A DNA stretch of 64,000 nucleotides from positions 1 through 64,000 of the forward strand of contig CABZCZ010000001.1 in assembly GCA_902524385.1 (NCBI GenBank), given 5' to 3'. The DNA comes from an uncultured Alphaproteobacteria bacterium. Its GTDB lineage: Bacteria; Pseudomonadota; Alphaproteobacteria; HIMB59; GCA-002718135. Below the pieces are notes generated by a model, which saw only the letters and a program-made list of their open reading frames with translations, had not been told where the DNA came from and ran no database searches. Below, in pieces: positions 42,613-50,686 of this stretch; the first letter of the stretch is position 1; each line of letters begins with the position of its first letter. Position numbers and translations under genes: made by a program.

Positions 42613-43509
42613 ATGTCTATAATCATTCACAAAAATACAAAGATTTTAGTCCAAGGTTTCACTGGAAAAATTGGAAGTTTTCATGCTGAAGAAATGATTA
42701 AGTATGGGTCTAATATTGTTGGTGGGGTAACACCTGGTAAGGGCGGTACGACTCATTTAGATCTTCCTGTTTTTAATACTGTTAAAGAAGCTGTAGATCA
42801 AACAGGAGCATCAAATTCAATTTTATTTGTCCCACCAGCCTTTGCAGCAGACTCAGCAATGGAAGCTGCTGATGCAGGAATTAAAACGTGTGTGGCTATT
42901 ACTGACGGTATTCCTTCTCATGATATGGTTAAAATAAAAAGATATATGAGAAGATATCCAAAAGATAAAAAAATGGGATTAGTAGGACCGAATTGTGCAG
43001 GAATAATTAGCCCTGGTAAATCTATGTTAGGTATTATGCCTGGTCACATTTACAAAGAAGGTAAAATAGGAATAGTTAGTAGATCTGGCACTTTGGGATA
43101 TGAAGCTGCACAACAACTTAAAGATTTGGAAATTGGTGTTTCAACAAGTGTAGGTATAGGAGGCGATCCAATAAATGGAAGTTCTTTTAGAGATATAATT
43201 GAAAAGTTTGAAAATGATGATGAAACTATAGCAGTTTTAATGATAGGTGAAATAGGTGGCCCACAAGAAGTTGAAGCTGGACAATTTGCTAAAGAAAATA
43301 TGAGTAAGCCAGTAATTGCGTATATAGCAGGACTTACTGCACCTAAAGGTCGTGTGATGGGGCATGCTGGCGCAATTGTTTCTGCTTATGGTGAAAGCGC
43401 TATAGAAAAAGTAAAACTTCTTAAAGAGTGTGGAGTTACAATTTCCAAAAACCCTTCTGTAATGGGTGAAACTGTAAAAAAAGTATTAGTAGAAAATAAT
43501 TTGAATTAA
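42613..43509 (+). CDS. mtkB: Malate-CoA ligase (malate thiokinase) alpha subunit
   Basis: CoA-binding, phosphohistidine-carrying subunit of malate thiokinase. The 298-residue protein has LVQGFTGKIGSFHAEEMI, GGVTPGKGGTTHLDLPVF, GPNCAGIISPGKSMLGIMPGH, the SRSGTLGYEAAQQL segment and the phosphohistidine in GHAGAIVSAYGES. The fold is shared with SucD; the mcl-mtkA context gives malate specificity. It is followed by a 45-residue membrane ORF 15 bp downstream, possibly in the same transcript. Confidence 0.92.
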   Translation: MSIIIHKNTKILVQGFTGKIGSFHAEEMIKYGSNIVGGVTPGKGGTTHLDLPVFNTVKEAVDQTGASNSILFVPPAFAADSAMEAADAGIKTCVAITDGIPSHDMVKIKRYMRRYPKDKKMGLVGPNCAGIISPGKSMLGIMPGHIYKEGKIGIVSRSGTLGYEAAQQLKDLEIGVSTSVGIGGDPINGSSFRDIIEKFENDDETIAVLMIGEIGGPQEVEAGQFAKENMSKPVIAYIAGLTAPKGRVMGHAGAIVSAYGESAIEKVKLLKECGVTISKNPSVMGETVKKVLVENNLN

Positions 43510-43524
43510 TATAATTAAAAAATA

Positions 43525-43662
43525 ATGAAATTTTTATATAAAAATGAATTCTGGATGTTAATATTTTCTCTAGGTGTTCTTTATTGGTTATTTAATCCAT
43601 CAGTTTTAACAACCTTAGTTATGATTGTGCCACTGCTATTAGCCGTTTCTTCCCGTAAATAA
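43525..43662 (+). CDS. Very small membrane protein (45 aa), unknown function
   Basis: A 45-residue ORF beginning MKFLYKNEFWMLIFSLG and ending LLLAVSSRK. It has two hydrophobic stretches separated by Asn-Pro (WLFNPSVLT) and a basic tail, a typical small inner-membrane protein shape. It fills most of the 208-bp gap between mtkB and the next gene and lies 15 bp after the mtkB stop on the same strand. Its size makes chance possible, but its composition, coding direction and placement favour a real peptide. Confidence 0.45.
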   Translation: MKFLYKNEFWMLIFSLGVLYWLFNPSVLTTLVMIVPLLLAVSSRK

Positions 43663-43717
43663 AGTTAAGTTTTATACTTACCGTTATATGAACGTTTATC
43701 GTATTTATAGTTAAAAA

Positions 43718-44281
43718 ATGAAATTATATCTTATTAGACACGCAGAGTCAGAAGCTAATGCAGCTTCAGATTTAGATAATCCAACTTATTATTATGATGC
43801 AAGAATTACTCAAAGAGGAGTTGAGCAAGCAAAAAAATTAAATAATAGAATTAAGAATCTAAAATTTGATAATTATTTTTGTTCCCCCTTAACAAGAACA
43901 TTGGAAACATTCTCTATTGTTTTTCCATCTAATAAACCTGTAATTGAACCATTAATAAGAGAACATTTGTACCACTCATGTGATGTAGGAAGCCAACCAA
44001 AAAAATTAAAAAAAGAATTTAATGATTTTGATTTTAATAATTTAAATGATTTTTGGTGGAACAATAACAAGCCTATTAATGAAAAAAAAATTATACAAGA
44101 GTCTCACAATGATATTAAAAAGAGATTAAGGTCTTTTCTGCTGTCTATCAAATACCTTAATTTACAAAAAATTGTATTAGTTAGTCATGGCACATTTTTA
44201 AGCCAGATAACTGAATATATGCTGGATAACTGTGAAGTATATGACTGTGAATACAATGATGTTTACGAAAAGTTTTTTTAA
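43718..44281 (+). CDS. Histidine phosphatase (phosphoglycerate-mutase-like) family protein
   Basis: A 187-residue enzyme with the phosphohistidine motif LIRHAESEANAA and the second catalytic His in VLVSHGTFLSQ; the FDNYFCSPLTRTLETFSIV segment supplies the Arg of the phosphate pocket. Such proteins remove phosphate from sugar or nucleotide phosphates. Substrate is not known. It immediately precedes the creatininase-MDR-PTPS cluster, and a dephosphorylation step would fit a GTP-cyclohydrolase-derived pathway, but this is inference; it is oriented toward the convergent creatininase gene with a 24-bp gap. Confidence 0.85.
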   Translation: MKLYLIRHAESEANAASDLDNPTYYYDARITQRGVEQAKKLNNRIKNLKFDNYFCSPLTRTLETFSIVFPSNKPVIEPLIREHLYHSCDVGSQPKKLKKEFNDFDFNNLNDFWWNNNKPINEKKIIQESHNDIKKRLRSFLLSIKYLNLQKIVLVSHGTFLSQITEYMLDNCEVYDCEYNDVYEKFF

Positions 44282-44305
44282 TTTAATTTTTTTAAAAATA
44301 AAAAT

Positions 44306-45073
44306 CTAAAACATCTCATTTATTATTTTATTTAATTCTTGTGTTACTCTATCAATTATTTTTTTTCCTATCTGTGCATTGGATTTTCTAGGATCTCCAA
44401 TAATTCCACTTTTACTTAATTCCTTAGTTATCCAAGCTTTCTTAATATTTTTCTCATAAGAGATGGTTTTAGATGATAAATAATCTGGAGATAATTTATG
44501 TTTAGAAATTTTAGATTTACCAACTAGGTTTGGAAATAAATATAACATAATAGATGTTTCAAATTCTCCACCATGATAACCAAAGTCTTTTTCTTTACTT
44601 GATATAATTCCTTTAAATTGATCAAATAAAAAATATGTACCTTTTACTATGTTTATCTTAAATTCTGATTTCAATTCTTTAGCAATAATATCTATATGGC
44701 TAATTTGCCCACCATGACTATTTAAAAGTAATATATTTTTAAACTTCAATTTACATACATTTTCTATAATTGATAAAGAGTGTGATATAAATTCCAATGA
44801 ATCAATACTTATAGTTCCATCAAAATCTGTATGTTCAGCAGCTGAACCAAAATATATTTCAGGCATAATTAAATATTTATTTGAATTATATTTTTTATTG
44901 AATTCTAATAATATTCCTTCAAGAATTTTTTTATCAGTATTTAATGGAAGATGTGGACCATGTTGTTCTATTGATGAAAATGGGAAAATTAAAACTGTTT
45001 TTCTATTTATTTTTTTAATTTCATTTGTTGTTAATTCTTCCCAAAAGTTTGTTAGCATTTTTTTATTATACAT
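44306..45073 (-). CDS. Creatininase-family amidohydrolase
   Basis: Metal-dependent amidohydrolase of the creatininase superfamily, 255 residues. Metal-site motifs are FSSIEQHGPHLPLNTD (Glu, His, Asp), NSHGGQISHID and GYHGGEFETS. Related members include creatininase, the MftE peptidase and ArfB, a formamide hydrolase acting on a GTP-derived pyrimidine. The gene is divergent from the MDR gene with only 13 bp between starts, which suggests common control. The start may also be five codons later (MLTNFWEEL). Its partners make a GTP-derived substrate likely. Confidence 0.86.
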   Translation of the reverse strand: MYNKKMLTNFWEELTTNEIKKINRKTVLIFPFSSIEQHGPHLPLNTDKKILEGILLEFNKKYNSNKYLIMPEIYFGSAAEHTDFDGTISIDSLEFISHSLSIIENVCKLKFKNILLLNSHGGQISHIDIIAKELKSEFKINIVKGTYFLFDQFKGIISSKEKDFGYHGGEFETSIMLYLFPNLVGKSKISKHKLSPDYLSSKTISYEKNIKKAWITKELSKSGIIGDPRKSNAQIGKKIIDRVTQELNKIINEMF

Positions 45074-45086
45074 TTATAAGTAAATT

Positions 45087-46046
45087 ATGAAATCTTATTC
45101 TTTATGGATTAATAAAAAAAAACAAGCTAAAATTTATCAAAAAAAACTTGTTTACAATAAAAATAACAAAACTGTTTTAGTTAAAACTATATACTCAGGT
45201 ATTAGCAAAGGGACTGAAAAATTAGTTTCATCTAAAAGTGTAGGTCAGGATCAATTTGAATTAATGAAAGCGCCTTTTCAAGAGGGTTCTTTTAATTTAC
45301 CTATAAAATACGGTTATATAAATGTTGGGAATATTATTGATGGTCCAAAGAAATATATAAATAAAAAAATATTTAGTCTTTATCCTCATCAAGATCTATA
45401 TGAAATTTCTATTCAAAATTTTATTTTTCTACCAAAAGGAAATTTGAGAAAATATATTCTGACAGCAAATATGGAAACAGCAATTAATATCTTTTGGGAC
45501 GCTCAATCTAAAAGTAATAACAAAATTCTAATTGTAGGGCTTGGCTCTGTAGGATTATTAACTGCATTTTTTTTTAAAATTAATGGATATAAAAATGTTT
45601 ATGTTTTTGATAATAATAAAAATAAAAGAAAAATTGCCAATTATTTAGGATTAAATTTTATTGATATAAGAAAGATTGAGATAATAGATATAGCAATAAA
45701 TACTACAGCTAATTATAAAGTTTTAAATTCTTTAATGGAAAAATTATCTATCGAAGGAAAAATAGTAGAAGCTAGTTGGTATGGTAAAAATAAAGGAGAA
45801 GTAGCCTTAGGCGGGTATTTTCATTCTAAAAGATTAAAAATTATTAGCTCACAGGTATCTAAAATACCAAAATACATGAAAAATAAATATGATTTTGAGA
45901 GGAGATTAAAATTAGCAATTAAATCTTTAAAAAATTCAAAATTAGAAAAATTAATTACTAGTGAAAGTAATTTTTTTGATTTAGAAAAAGATTACTATAA
46001 AATCCTTCAAAATAAGGATACAATAATGCATCTAGTTAAATATTAA
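45087..46046 (+). CDS. MDR-superfamily oxidoreductase without zinc ligands
   Basis: A 319-residue alcohol-dehydrogenase-like protein. A BchC-like N-terminus (YSGISKGTEKLVSS) replaces the zinc-binding Cys/His of true alcohol dehydrogenases, so no catalytic zinc is expected. The nucleotide-binding fold has GLGSVGLLTAFFF. It is the first of four same-strand, tightly spaced genes (MDR, PTPS-like, glycosyltransferase, methyltransferase). The family oxidises or reduces carbonyl groups with NAD(P)H. A role in reducing a pathway intermediate is inferred. No bacteriochlorophyll genes are nearby, so BchC itself is unlikely. Confidence 0.75.
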   Translation: MKSYSLWINKKKQAKIYQKKLVYNKNNKTVLVKTIYSGISKGTEKLVSSKSVGQDQFELMKAPFQEGSFNLPIKYGYINVGNIIDGPKKYINKKIFSLYPHQDLYEISIQNFIFLPKGNLRKYILTANMETAINIFWDAQSKSNNKILIVGLGSVGLLTAFFFKINGYKNVYVFDNNKNKRKIANYLGLNFIDIRKIEIIDIAINTTANYKVLNSLMEKLSIEGKIVEASWYGKNKGEVALGGYFHSKRLKIISSQVSKIPKYMKNKYDFERRLKLAIKSLKNSKLEKLITSESNFFDLEKDYYKILQNKDTIMHLVKY

Positions 46047-46048
46047 TT

Positions 46049-46447
46049 ATGTATTCGATAAAAGTAAGAGAAAATATTCTAATAGCTCATTCTTTACCTG
46101 GAGAAGTATTTGGACCAGCCCAAAATATGCATGGAGCAACATATTTAGTAGATGCTGAATTTTTCACTGATAAACTTAATAAATACAATATAATTATGGA
46201 TTTAGGAATAGTGTCCACGACTTTAAAAGATATTCTTAAAATATATAATTATCAAAATTTAGATGAAATTGATGAATTTAAGGGAAAAATTACTTCAACA
46301 GAGTTTTTAGCAGAGGATATTTGCAATAAGATCTTGAATAGACTAAGAAATGAATTCTCTGAAGATTACAAATCTTTAAAAAAAATTAAAATAACCTTGC
46401 AAGAATCAAATGTTGCATGGGCATCATATGAAAAAGAGGTTATCTAA
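46049..46447 (+). CDS. Divergent 6-pyruvoyl-tetrahydropterin-synthase/QueD-fold protein
   Basis: A 132-residue T-fold protein of the PTPS/QueD family with altered active site. The first zinc His is kept (IAHSLPG, His14) and the second (His28 in NMHGATY) remains, but the usual H-G-H third His is Ala30. The catalytic Cys position four residues before His28 is Ala24, and the Asp-His pair is Asn-Tyr in YNYQNLDEI. The glutamate in LQES that holds the pterin ring is present. So it probably binds a pterin-like ring but not by canonical zinc chemistry. It overlaps the next gene by 20 bp. Known annotation of relatives is 6-carboxytetrahydropterin synthase, which the missing residues contradict. Confidence 0.75.
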   Translation: MYSIKVRENILIAHSLPGEVFGPAQNMHGATYLVDAEFFTDKLNKYNIIMDLGIVSTTLKDILKIYNYQNLDEIDEFKGKITSTEFLAEDICNKILNRLRNEFSEDYKSLKKIKITLQESNVAWASYEKEVI

Positions 46448-47474
46448 AAATAAATCTGATATCTATTTTGTTTATCCAGGAAATATTAATGCAAAAACTG
46501 GAGGATATATTTATGAAAAAAATATCCTAGAATATGCAAAGATAAGAGATATAAATATTAGACCAATCGCTCTAAGTGAAAATTATCCTTTTCCTAAAAT
46601 CAGCGATATAAGATATTTTCTAAAAATTTTAGATAAAATTGATCCTTACTCTAAAATTATAATCGATGGATTAGCTTTAGAAGGAATGTATTCCATTTTT
46701 AAAAAAATACTTACTTATAATGTTATCGCGCTAATACATCATCCTCTATATCTTGAATTTAAAGGTCAAAGATCAAAAAAATTCTTAAGATTAGAAAAAG
46801 AAAATTTCAAAAAAATAAATAAATTTATTGTGACATCTAAAAATACAAAAAATTTATTAATAAATGAGTTTAAGGTAGTAAATAATAAAATTTCTGTAGT
46901 TGAACCTGGCATAGAAAGACTTGCAAAATATAATTTTAAAAATAATAGTAAAATTCATTTTTTAACATGTGGAAGTATAATAAATAGAAAAAATTATCTT
47001 TTTTTATTAAAAGTTTTAAAGCCTTTAGATAATTTTATTTTAGAAATTGTTGGTGATACTACAAGAGATATAGGATATTACAAAAAACTAAAAAAATTTA
47101 TTTCTAAAAATTCAATGAACAGAAAAATAATATTCCATGGTACTATTTCAGATACAAAATTAGCTAAATTATACTCTAAAACAGATTGTTACATTTCGGT
47201 AAGTAAATATGAAGGTTTTGGAATGTCTTTAGCAAATGCATTAATAATTAAAAAGCCAATTATAACCTTTTTTACTCATACTATCTTAAATACACTTGGT
47301 AAAAAGGGTGTTATTTATTTTAAAAAATTTGAAGTAAATGATCTTAGAAACATAATTATTAAAAATATATTAAATAAAAAAAATTTTAAAAAACTAAATA
47401 TTAATACTCATAATAATAAAAGATATTTTCTTACTCCTCTTGAGTCAGCTAAGAAATTTGTTAAATTAATTTAA
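46428..47474 (+). CDS. GT4-type glycosyltransferase
   Basis: A 348-residue GT-B-fold glycosyltransferase. The N-terminal FVYPGNINAKTGGYIYEKNI is the acceptor-side glycine loop. The C-terminal half has EPGIERL, CGSIINRKNYLFLL, and SVSKYEGFGMSLANALIIKKPII in place of the E-x7-E motif, where the second Glu is Asn. Donor and acceptor are unknown. The ATG at MKKRLSKN is preferred, overlapping the PTPS-like gene by 20 bp; an ATG 18 bases earlier is possible. Context suggests it glycosylates a small pteridine-like product. Confidence 0.82.
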   Translation: MKKRLSKNKSDIYFVYPGNINAKTGGYIYEKNILEYAKIRDINIRPIALSENYPFPKISDIRYFLKILDKIDPYSKIIIDGLALEGMYSIFKKILTYNVIALIHHPLYLEFKGQRSKKFLRLEKENFKKINKFIVTSKNTKNLLINEFKVVNNKISVVEPGIERLAKYNFKNNSKIHFLTCGSIINRKNYLFLLKVLKPLDNFILEIVGDTTRDIGYYKKLKKFISKNSMNRKIIFHGTISDTKLAKLYSKTDCYISVSKYEGFGMSLANALIIKKPIITFFTHTILNTLGKKGVIYFKKFEVNDLRNIIIKNILNKKNFKKLNINTHNNKRYFLTPLESAKKFVKLI

Positions 47475-47475
47475 T

Positions 47476-48264
47476 ATGCATGAATTTCAAAATAAATGGT
47501 TAAATCTGAGAGAAACTGTCGATAGAAATTCACGAAACAAAAAAATATTATATTTAATTAATAAATTTTATAAAAATAAAAAAAATATTAGAATAGTTGA
47601 CTTAGGTTCAGGCGCTGGATCTAATTATAGATTTCTTAAATCAAGGTTATTAAATAACCAAAATTGGTATTTTATAGATATATCACATCAATCAACAAAT
47701 TATTTTAAAAAAAATATAAAATTATCGTCTAAAATACAAAAAACTAATTTTAAAATTGTTGATGTAATTAATAATCTAGAAAAAATAAATTTTAATGATT
47801 ATAATTTAGTTACAGGATCTGCTTTTTTAGATATTCTTCCAAAAGCATGGTTTAAAAATTTTCATAAATTAAATGTTGATACGGAAATTGTCTACTTTGC
47901 CTTAAATTATAATGGTAATTTTAAATTTTTTCCAAAACACAAGGATGATAAAAAAATTCTTAATATTTTTAATAAAGATCAAAAATCTGACAAAGGAATA
48001 GGGGAAGTGGCCGTTGGACCAGATTGTACTGAACTAATAAATAAAGTATTTAAAAGGACTCACAAAACATATGTTTTAGACTCCACATGGGATGTTAGTA
48101 AAAATTATGAATTTCAAATTTATTTCTTAAATTTTTGTAGAGAAATTATTCAAAAAAATAAACTTAATTTTGATAATTGGTTAAAATTTCGTTTAAAAAG
48201 TATTAATGAAAAAAATTCTAGATTTATTTTAAATAATACAGATTTTTTAGCTATTAAGAAATAA
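47476..48264 (+). CDS. SAM-dependent methyltransferase
   Basis: A 262-residue class I methyltransferase. Motif I is IVDLGSGAGSNYRFL (residues about 41-55), followed by an acidic Asp in YFIDI that binds the ribose of SAM. The LVTGSAFLDILPKAWF segment matches motif IV-like strands, and the C-terminal half is Lys/Asn-rich. Methyl acceptor is unknown. It starts one base after the glycosyltransferase stop and converges on the RibD-like gene with an 18-bp overlap. Gene order supports a tailoring step. Confidence 0.82.
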   Translation: MHEFQNKWLNLRETVDRNSRNKKILYLINKFYKNKKNIRIVDLGSGAGSNYRFLKSRLLNNQNWYFIDISHQSTNYFKKNIKLSSKIQKTNFKIVDVINNLEKINFNDYNLVTGSAFLDILPKAWFKNFHKLNVDTEIVYFALNYNGNFKFFPKHKDDKKILNIFNKDQKSDKGIGEVAVGPDCTELINKVFKRTHKTYVLDSTWDVSKNYEFQIYFLNFCREIIQKNKLNFDNWLKFRLKSINEKNSRFILNNTDFLAIKK

Positions 48265-49080
48265 ATTAACAATTATTTCATTTTCTAATTCATTAAAATT
48301 ACTTTTTGGTCTGATAGCTTTATTGAGATTTGAAATTTCATTTAAATTTAATGAATTAATTCCAGAGCCTATTAATATTGGGGCAATCATAAATTGAAGA
48401 ATATCAATATACTTATTATTTATTAATTCTGAAATAGTTTTTGACCCTCCTTCTACTAAAATATTTTTATATTTAAGTTTTTTTATTTGTGTAATAAAGT
48501 TTTTAGTAAAATTTTTTTCTTTTAATCTTATTATTGTTGAATTATTCAATCTAATATTTTTATTACTTTTTGTAAAAATTATATTTTCATTACCGTCATT
48601 AAATATTTTATATTTGTTATTTAGCGAAAGACTGCCATCGATAATAATTCTTTTTGGATTTGTGCCCTTTATTTTTCTTGTTGTTAATAGGGGATCGTCT
48701 TTTTTAATAGTATTTGACCCTACAATAATTGCATCACTGATACTTCGTAAACAATGTAGATAAATAATACTCTTGGGATTATTTATGTAATGTGAATTAC
48801 CATTATTTAACGCAATTCTACCATCAATACTTTGTCCTATCTGAGCTATAACTAATTTTTTGTTTTTTCTTAATATTGGGAGAAGGATATTTAAAATTGA
48901 TTGATAAAATTTACTTATATTAAATTTAGTTTCCAGATTATTATTTTTTATGTAAAAATTACTTCTTCTTTTTGGTGATAAAGAAATACTATTTTTTTTA
49001 ACCAATAAATATAAATCACTATTCTTTTTAGAATTTTTTATACAATCTAGTAAAATTCCTATATTTTTTGATGTAATCAT
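48247..49080 (-). CDS. Stand-alone RibD C-terminal (reductase) domain protein
   Basis: A 277-residue DHFR-fold protein matching the reductase half of RibD, which reduces the ribose of 5-amino-6-ribosylaminouracil phosphate to ribityl with NADPH. Signatures are VIAQIGQSIDGRIAL, IIVGSNTIKKDDPLLTTR, NPKRIIIDGSL and the nucleotide-binding LVEGGSKTISELI with APILIGSG. The first 75 residues are not a deaminase: no H-x-E or P-C-x-x-C. It lies divergent from the GTP-cyclohydrolase gene with 36 bp between starts. Substrate is probably a GTP-derived pyrimidine made by that enzyme. Confidence 0.85.
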   Translation of the reverse strand: MITSKNIGILLDCIKNSKKNSDLYLLVKKNSISLSPKRRSNFYIKNNNLETKFNISKFYQSILNILLPILRKNKKLVIAQIGQSIDGRIALNNGNSHYINNPKSIIYLHCLRSISDAIIVGSNTIKKDDPLLTTRKIKGTNPKRIIIDGSLSLNNKYKIFNDGNENIIFTKSNKNIRLNNSTIIRLKEKNFTKNFITQIKKLKYKNILVEGGSKTISELINNKYIDILQFMIAPILIGSGINSLNLNEISNLNKAIRPKSNFNELENEIIVNLFLNS

Positions 49081-49116
49081 TTGTTTTTATTTCAATTATA
49101 TCTATATAAAGTTTTA

Positions 49117-50238
49117 ATGAGTTTCAAATCTAATACAGGAACTATAATAGATAGGGCAATTAACGAACTCAGGACCGGAAGACCCTTAATAATTCAGAAT
49201 AACAAGGAATATTGGTTGTTCTTAAATATAGAGCATTCCCAAAGTAAAATTTTTAATCAATTCAACAAGCACTTAATTGATGAAAAATATCTACTTATTA
49301 CTAAACAAAAAGCTCAATCAATTTTTAATAAGAATATTAAAAGTAATATTTATTTTGAGATAAATCCTAAAACAGATGTAAATCAAATAATAAATTTATT
49401 TGTCAATCCTCTTAGCAATAATAAAGTAATTAAATTTACTAATATTAAAAAATTCAAAGCTAAAAATTTTCATAATGTTTGTATTGATCTTTCCAAAAAT
49501 GCTAAAATGATACCATCGCTAGTTTTTAAAAAAATTAATAAAAAATATTACAAAAATATAAATGAATTTGGATTTAAAAATGGAATTTTAATATTCGATT
49601 ACAAAGATTTATTGAAGCAAAATGAATTAATTTGTGAAAGTATTAAATTAGTTTCTAGTGCAAAAGTTCCATTACCAAAAAATGAAAATTCTAATTTTAA
49701 AATATTTAAATCATATATTGGATCTGATAAACATGTAGCGATAGTTGTTAATCCAAAAAAAATAAATAAAAAATCTGTTAATTTAAGAATACATTCAGCT
49801 TGTTTTACAGGTGATATTTTTCATTCTTTAAAATGTGATTGTGGCGAACAATTAAATCAATCAATCAATTACATGGTTAGAAATAATGGTGGAATTATAT
49901 TATATTTAGAACAAGAAGGTAGGGGAATAGGATTAGCTAATAAAATGAGAGCCTATTCTCTTCAAGCAAGGGGTATGGATACAATAGACGCCGATCATAA
50001 TATTGGTTTTTTAGATGATGAAAGAGATTTTAATATTGCAGCTAGAATACTTAAATTATTAAAAATAAATAAAGTAAACCTTATTACAAATAATAAAAAT
50101 AAAATTAATTCTATTAAGAAAGCTGGAATTAAAGTCGAAAATCAAATAAATACAAAGCCTACCTTGAATAAATTTAATAAAAATTATTTTAAAACTAGAG
50201 TTAAAAAAGCTGGGTACGGTCTTAAACTAGTAGTATAA
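49117..50238 (+). CDS. GTP cyclohydrolase II with degenerate RibB-like N-terminus
   Basis: A 373-residue RibBA-like protein. The C-terminal GTP cyclohydrolase II half is intact: zinc cysteines in RIHSACFTGDIFHSLKCDCG, EQEGRGIGLANKMRAYSLQ with the Tyr equivalent to E. coli Tyr105, FLDDERDF, and LITNNKNKI. The N-terminal half begins like dihydroxybutanone-phosphate synthase (IDRAINELRTGRPLII) but the acidic D-D-x-x-R-E-N-E-G-D loop is gone, so it cannot make that product. The start MSFKSNTG is chosen over a TTG 36 bases upstream. It opens the pathway by converting GTP to a diaminopyrimidine in this cluster; a role in ordinary riboflavin synthesis is also possible. Confidence 0.85.
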   Translation: MSFKSNTGTIIDRAINELRTGRPLIIQNNKEYWLFLNIEHSQSKIFNQFNKHLIDEKYLLITKQKAQSIFNKNIKSNIYFEINPKTDVNQIINLFVNPLSNNKVIKFTNIKKFKAKNFHNVCIDLSKNAKMIPSLVFKKINKKYYKNINEFGFKNGILIFDYKDLLKQNELICESIKLVSSAKVPLPKNENSNFKIFKSYIGSDKHVAIVVNPKKINKKSVNLRIHSACFTGDIFHSLKCDCGEQLNQSINYMVRNNGGIILYLEQEGRGIGLANKMRAYSLQARGMDTIDADHNIGFLDDERDFNIAARILKLLKINKVNLITNNKNKINSIKKAGIKVENQINTKPTLNKFNKNYFKTRVKKAGYGLKLVV

Positions 50239-50240
50239 TT

Positions 50241-50684
50241 ATGAAAAAAATTCCTAAGATAAAACTTCAATTAACAAACGACAATGAGTTTGATTCATCT
50301 AAACTAAAAAATAAAACAGTTTTATTCTTTTACCCCAAGGCATTAACTGGTGGATGCTCAGTAGAAGTTGCAGATTTTCAGAAATATTTAACAAAATTTA
50401 ATAAAATTGGTTTTGACGTAATAGGAGCTTCTAAAGATCCTGTTGATCGAAATAAAAAATTTTCAGATAAGTATAAATTGAAATACCCACTTGGTTCGGA
50501 TGAAGGAAAAAATTGTGATAAACTTGGTATTTGGATAGAAAAATCTATGTACGGTAGGAAATATTTTGGGATAGATAGATCTACATTTGTAATGGATAAA
50601 AATGGAAAAATTCTAAATTCTTGGAATAAAGTCAAAGTTAAAGGTCATGTTGAAGAAGTTTATAATTTTTGTAAAGATCAGTAA
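50241..50684 (+). CDS. bcp: Peroxiredoxin (BCP/AhpC-TSA type)
   Basis: A 147-residue thiol peroxidase. The active site FFYPKALTGGCSVEV retains Pro-x3-Thr-x2-Cys with the peroxidatic Cys at residue 39. A second Cys near residue 87 (NCDKLG) may act as resolving residue. The STFVMDKNGKI strand and terminal helix match BCP. It starts 2 bp after the GTP cyclohydrolase II gene and may share its transcript; a link to the pathway is not evident. It is convergent with the DMT gene by a 2-bp gap. Confidence 0.9.
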   Translation: MKKIPKIKLQLTNDNEFDSSKLKNKTVLFFYPKALTGGCSVEVADFQKYLTKFNKIGFDVIGASKDPVDRNKKFSDKYKLKYPLGSDEGKNCDKLGIWIEKSMYGRKYFGIDRSTFVMDKNGKILNSWNKVKVKGHVEEVYNFCKDQ

Positions 50685-50686
50685 AT

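Noticed and set aside
41450..43509. Succinyl-CoA synthetase SucCD
   Set aside because: Sequence details such as QFQAREIAFGLGI and direct linkage to malyl-CoA lyase fit malate thiokinase better.
45087..46046. Bacteriochlorophyllide dehydrogenase BchC
   Set aside because: The N-terminus resembles BchC, but no photosynthesis genes are in the window and the neighbours suggest pteridine-like chemistry.
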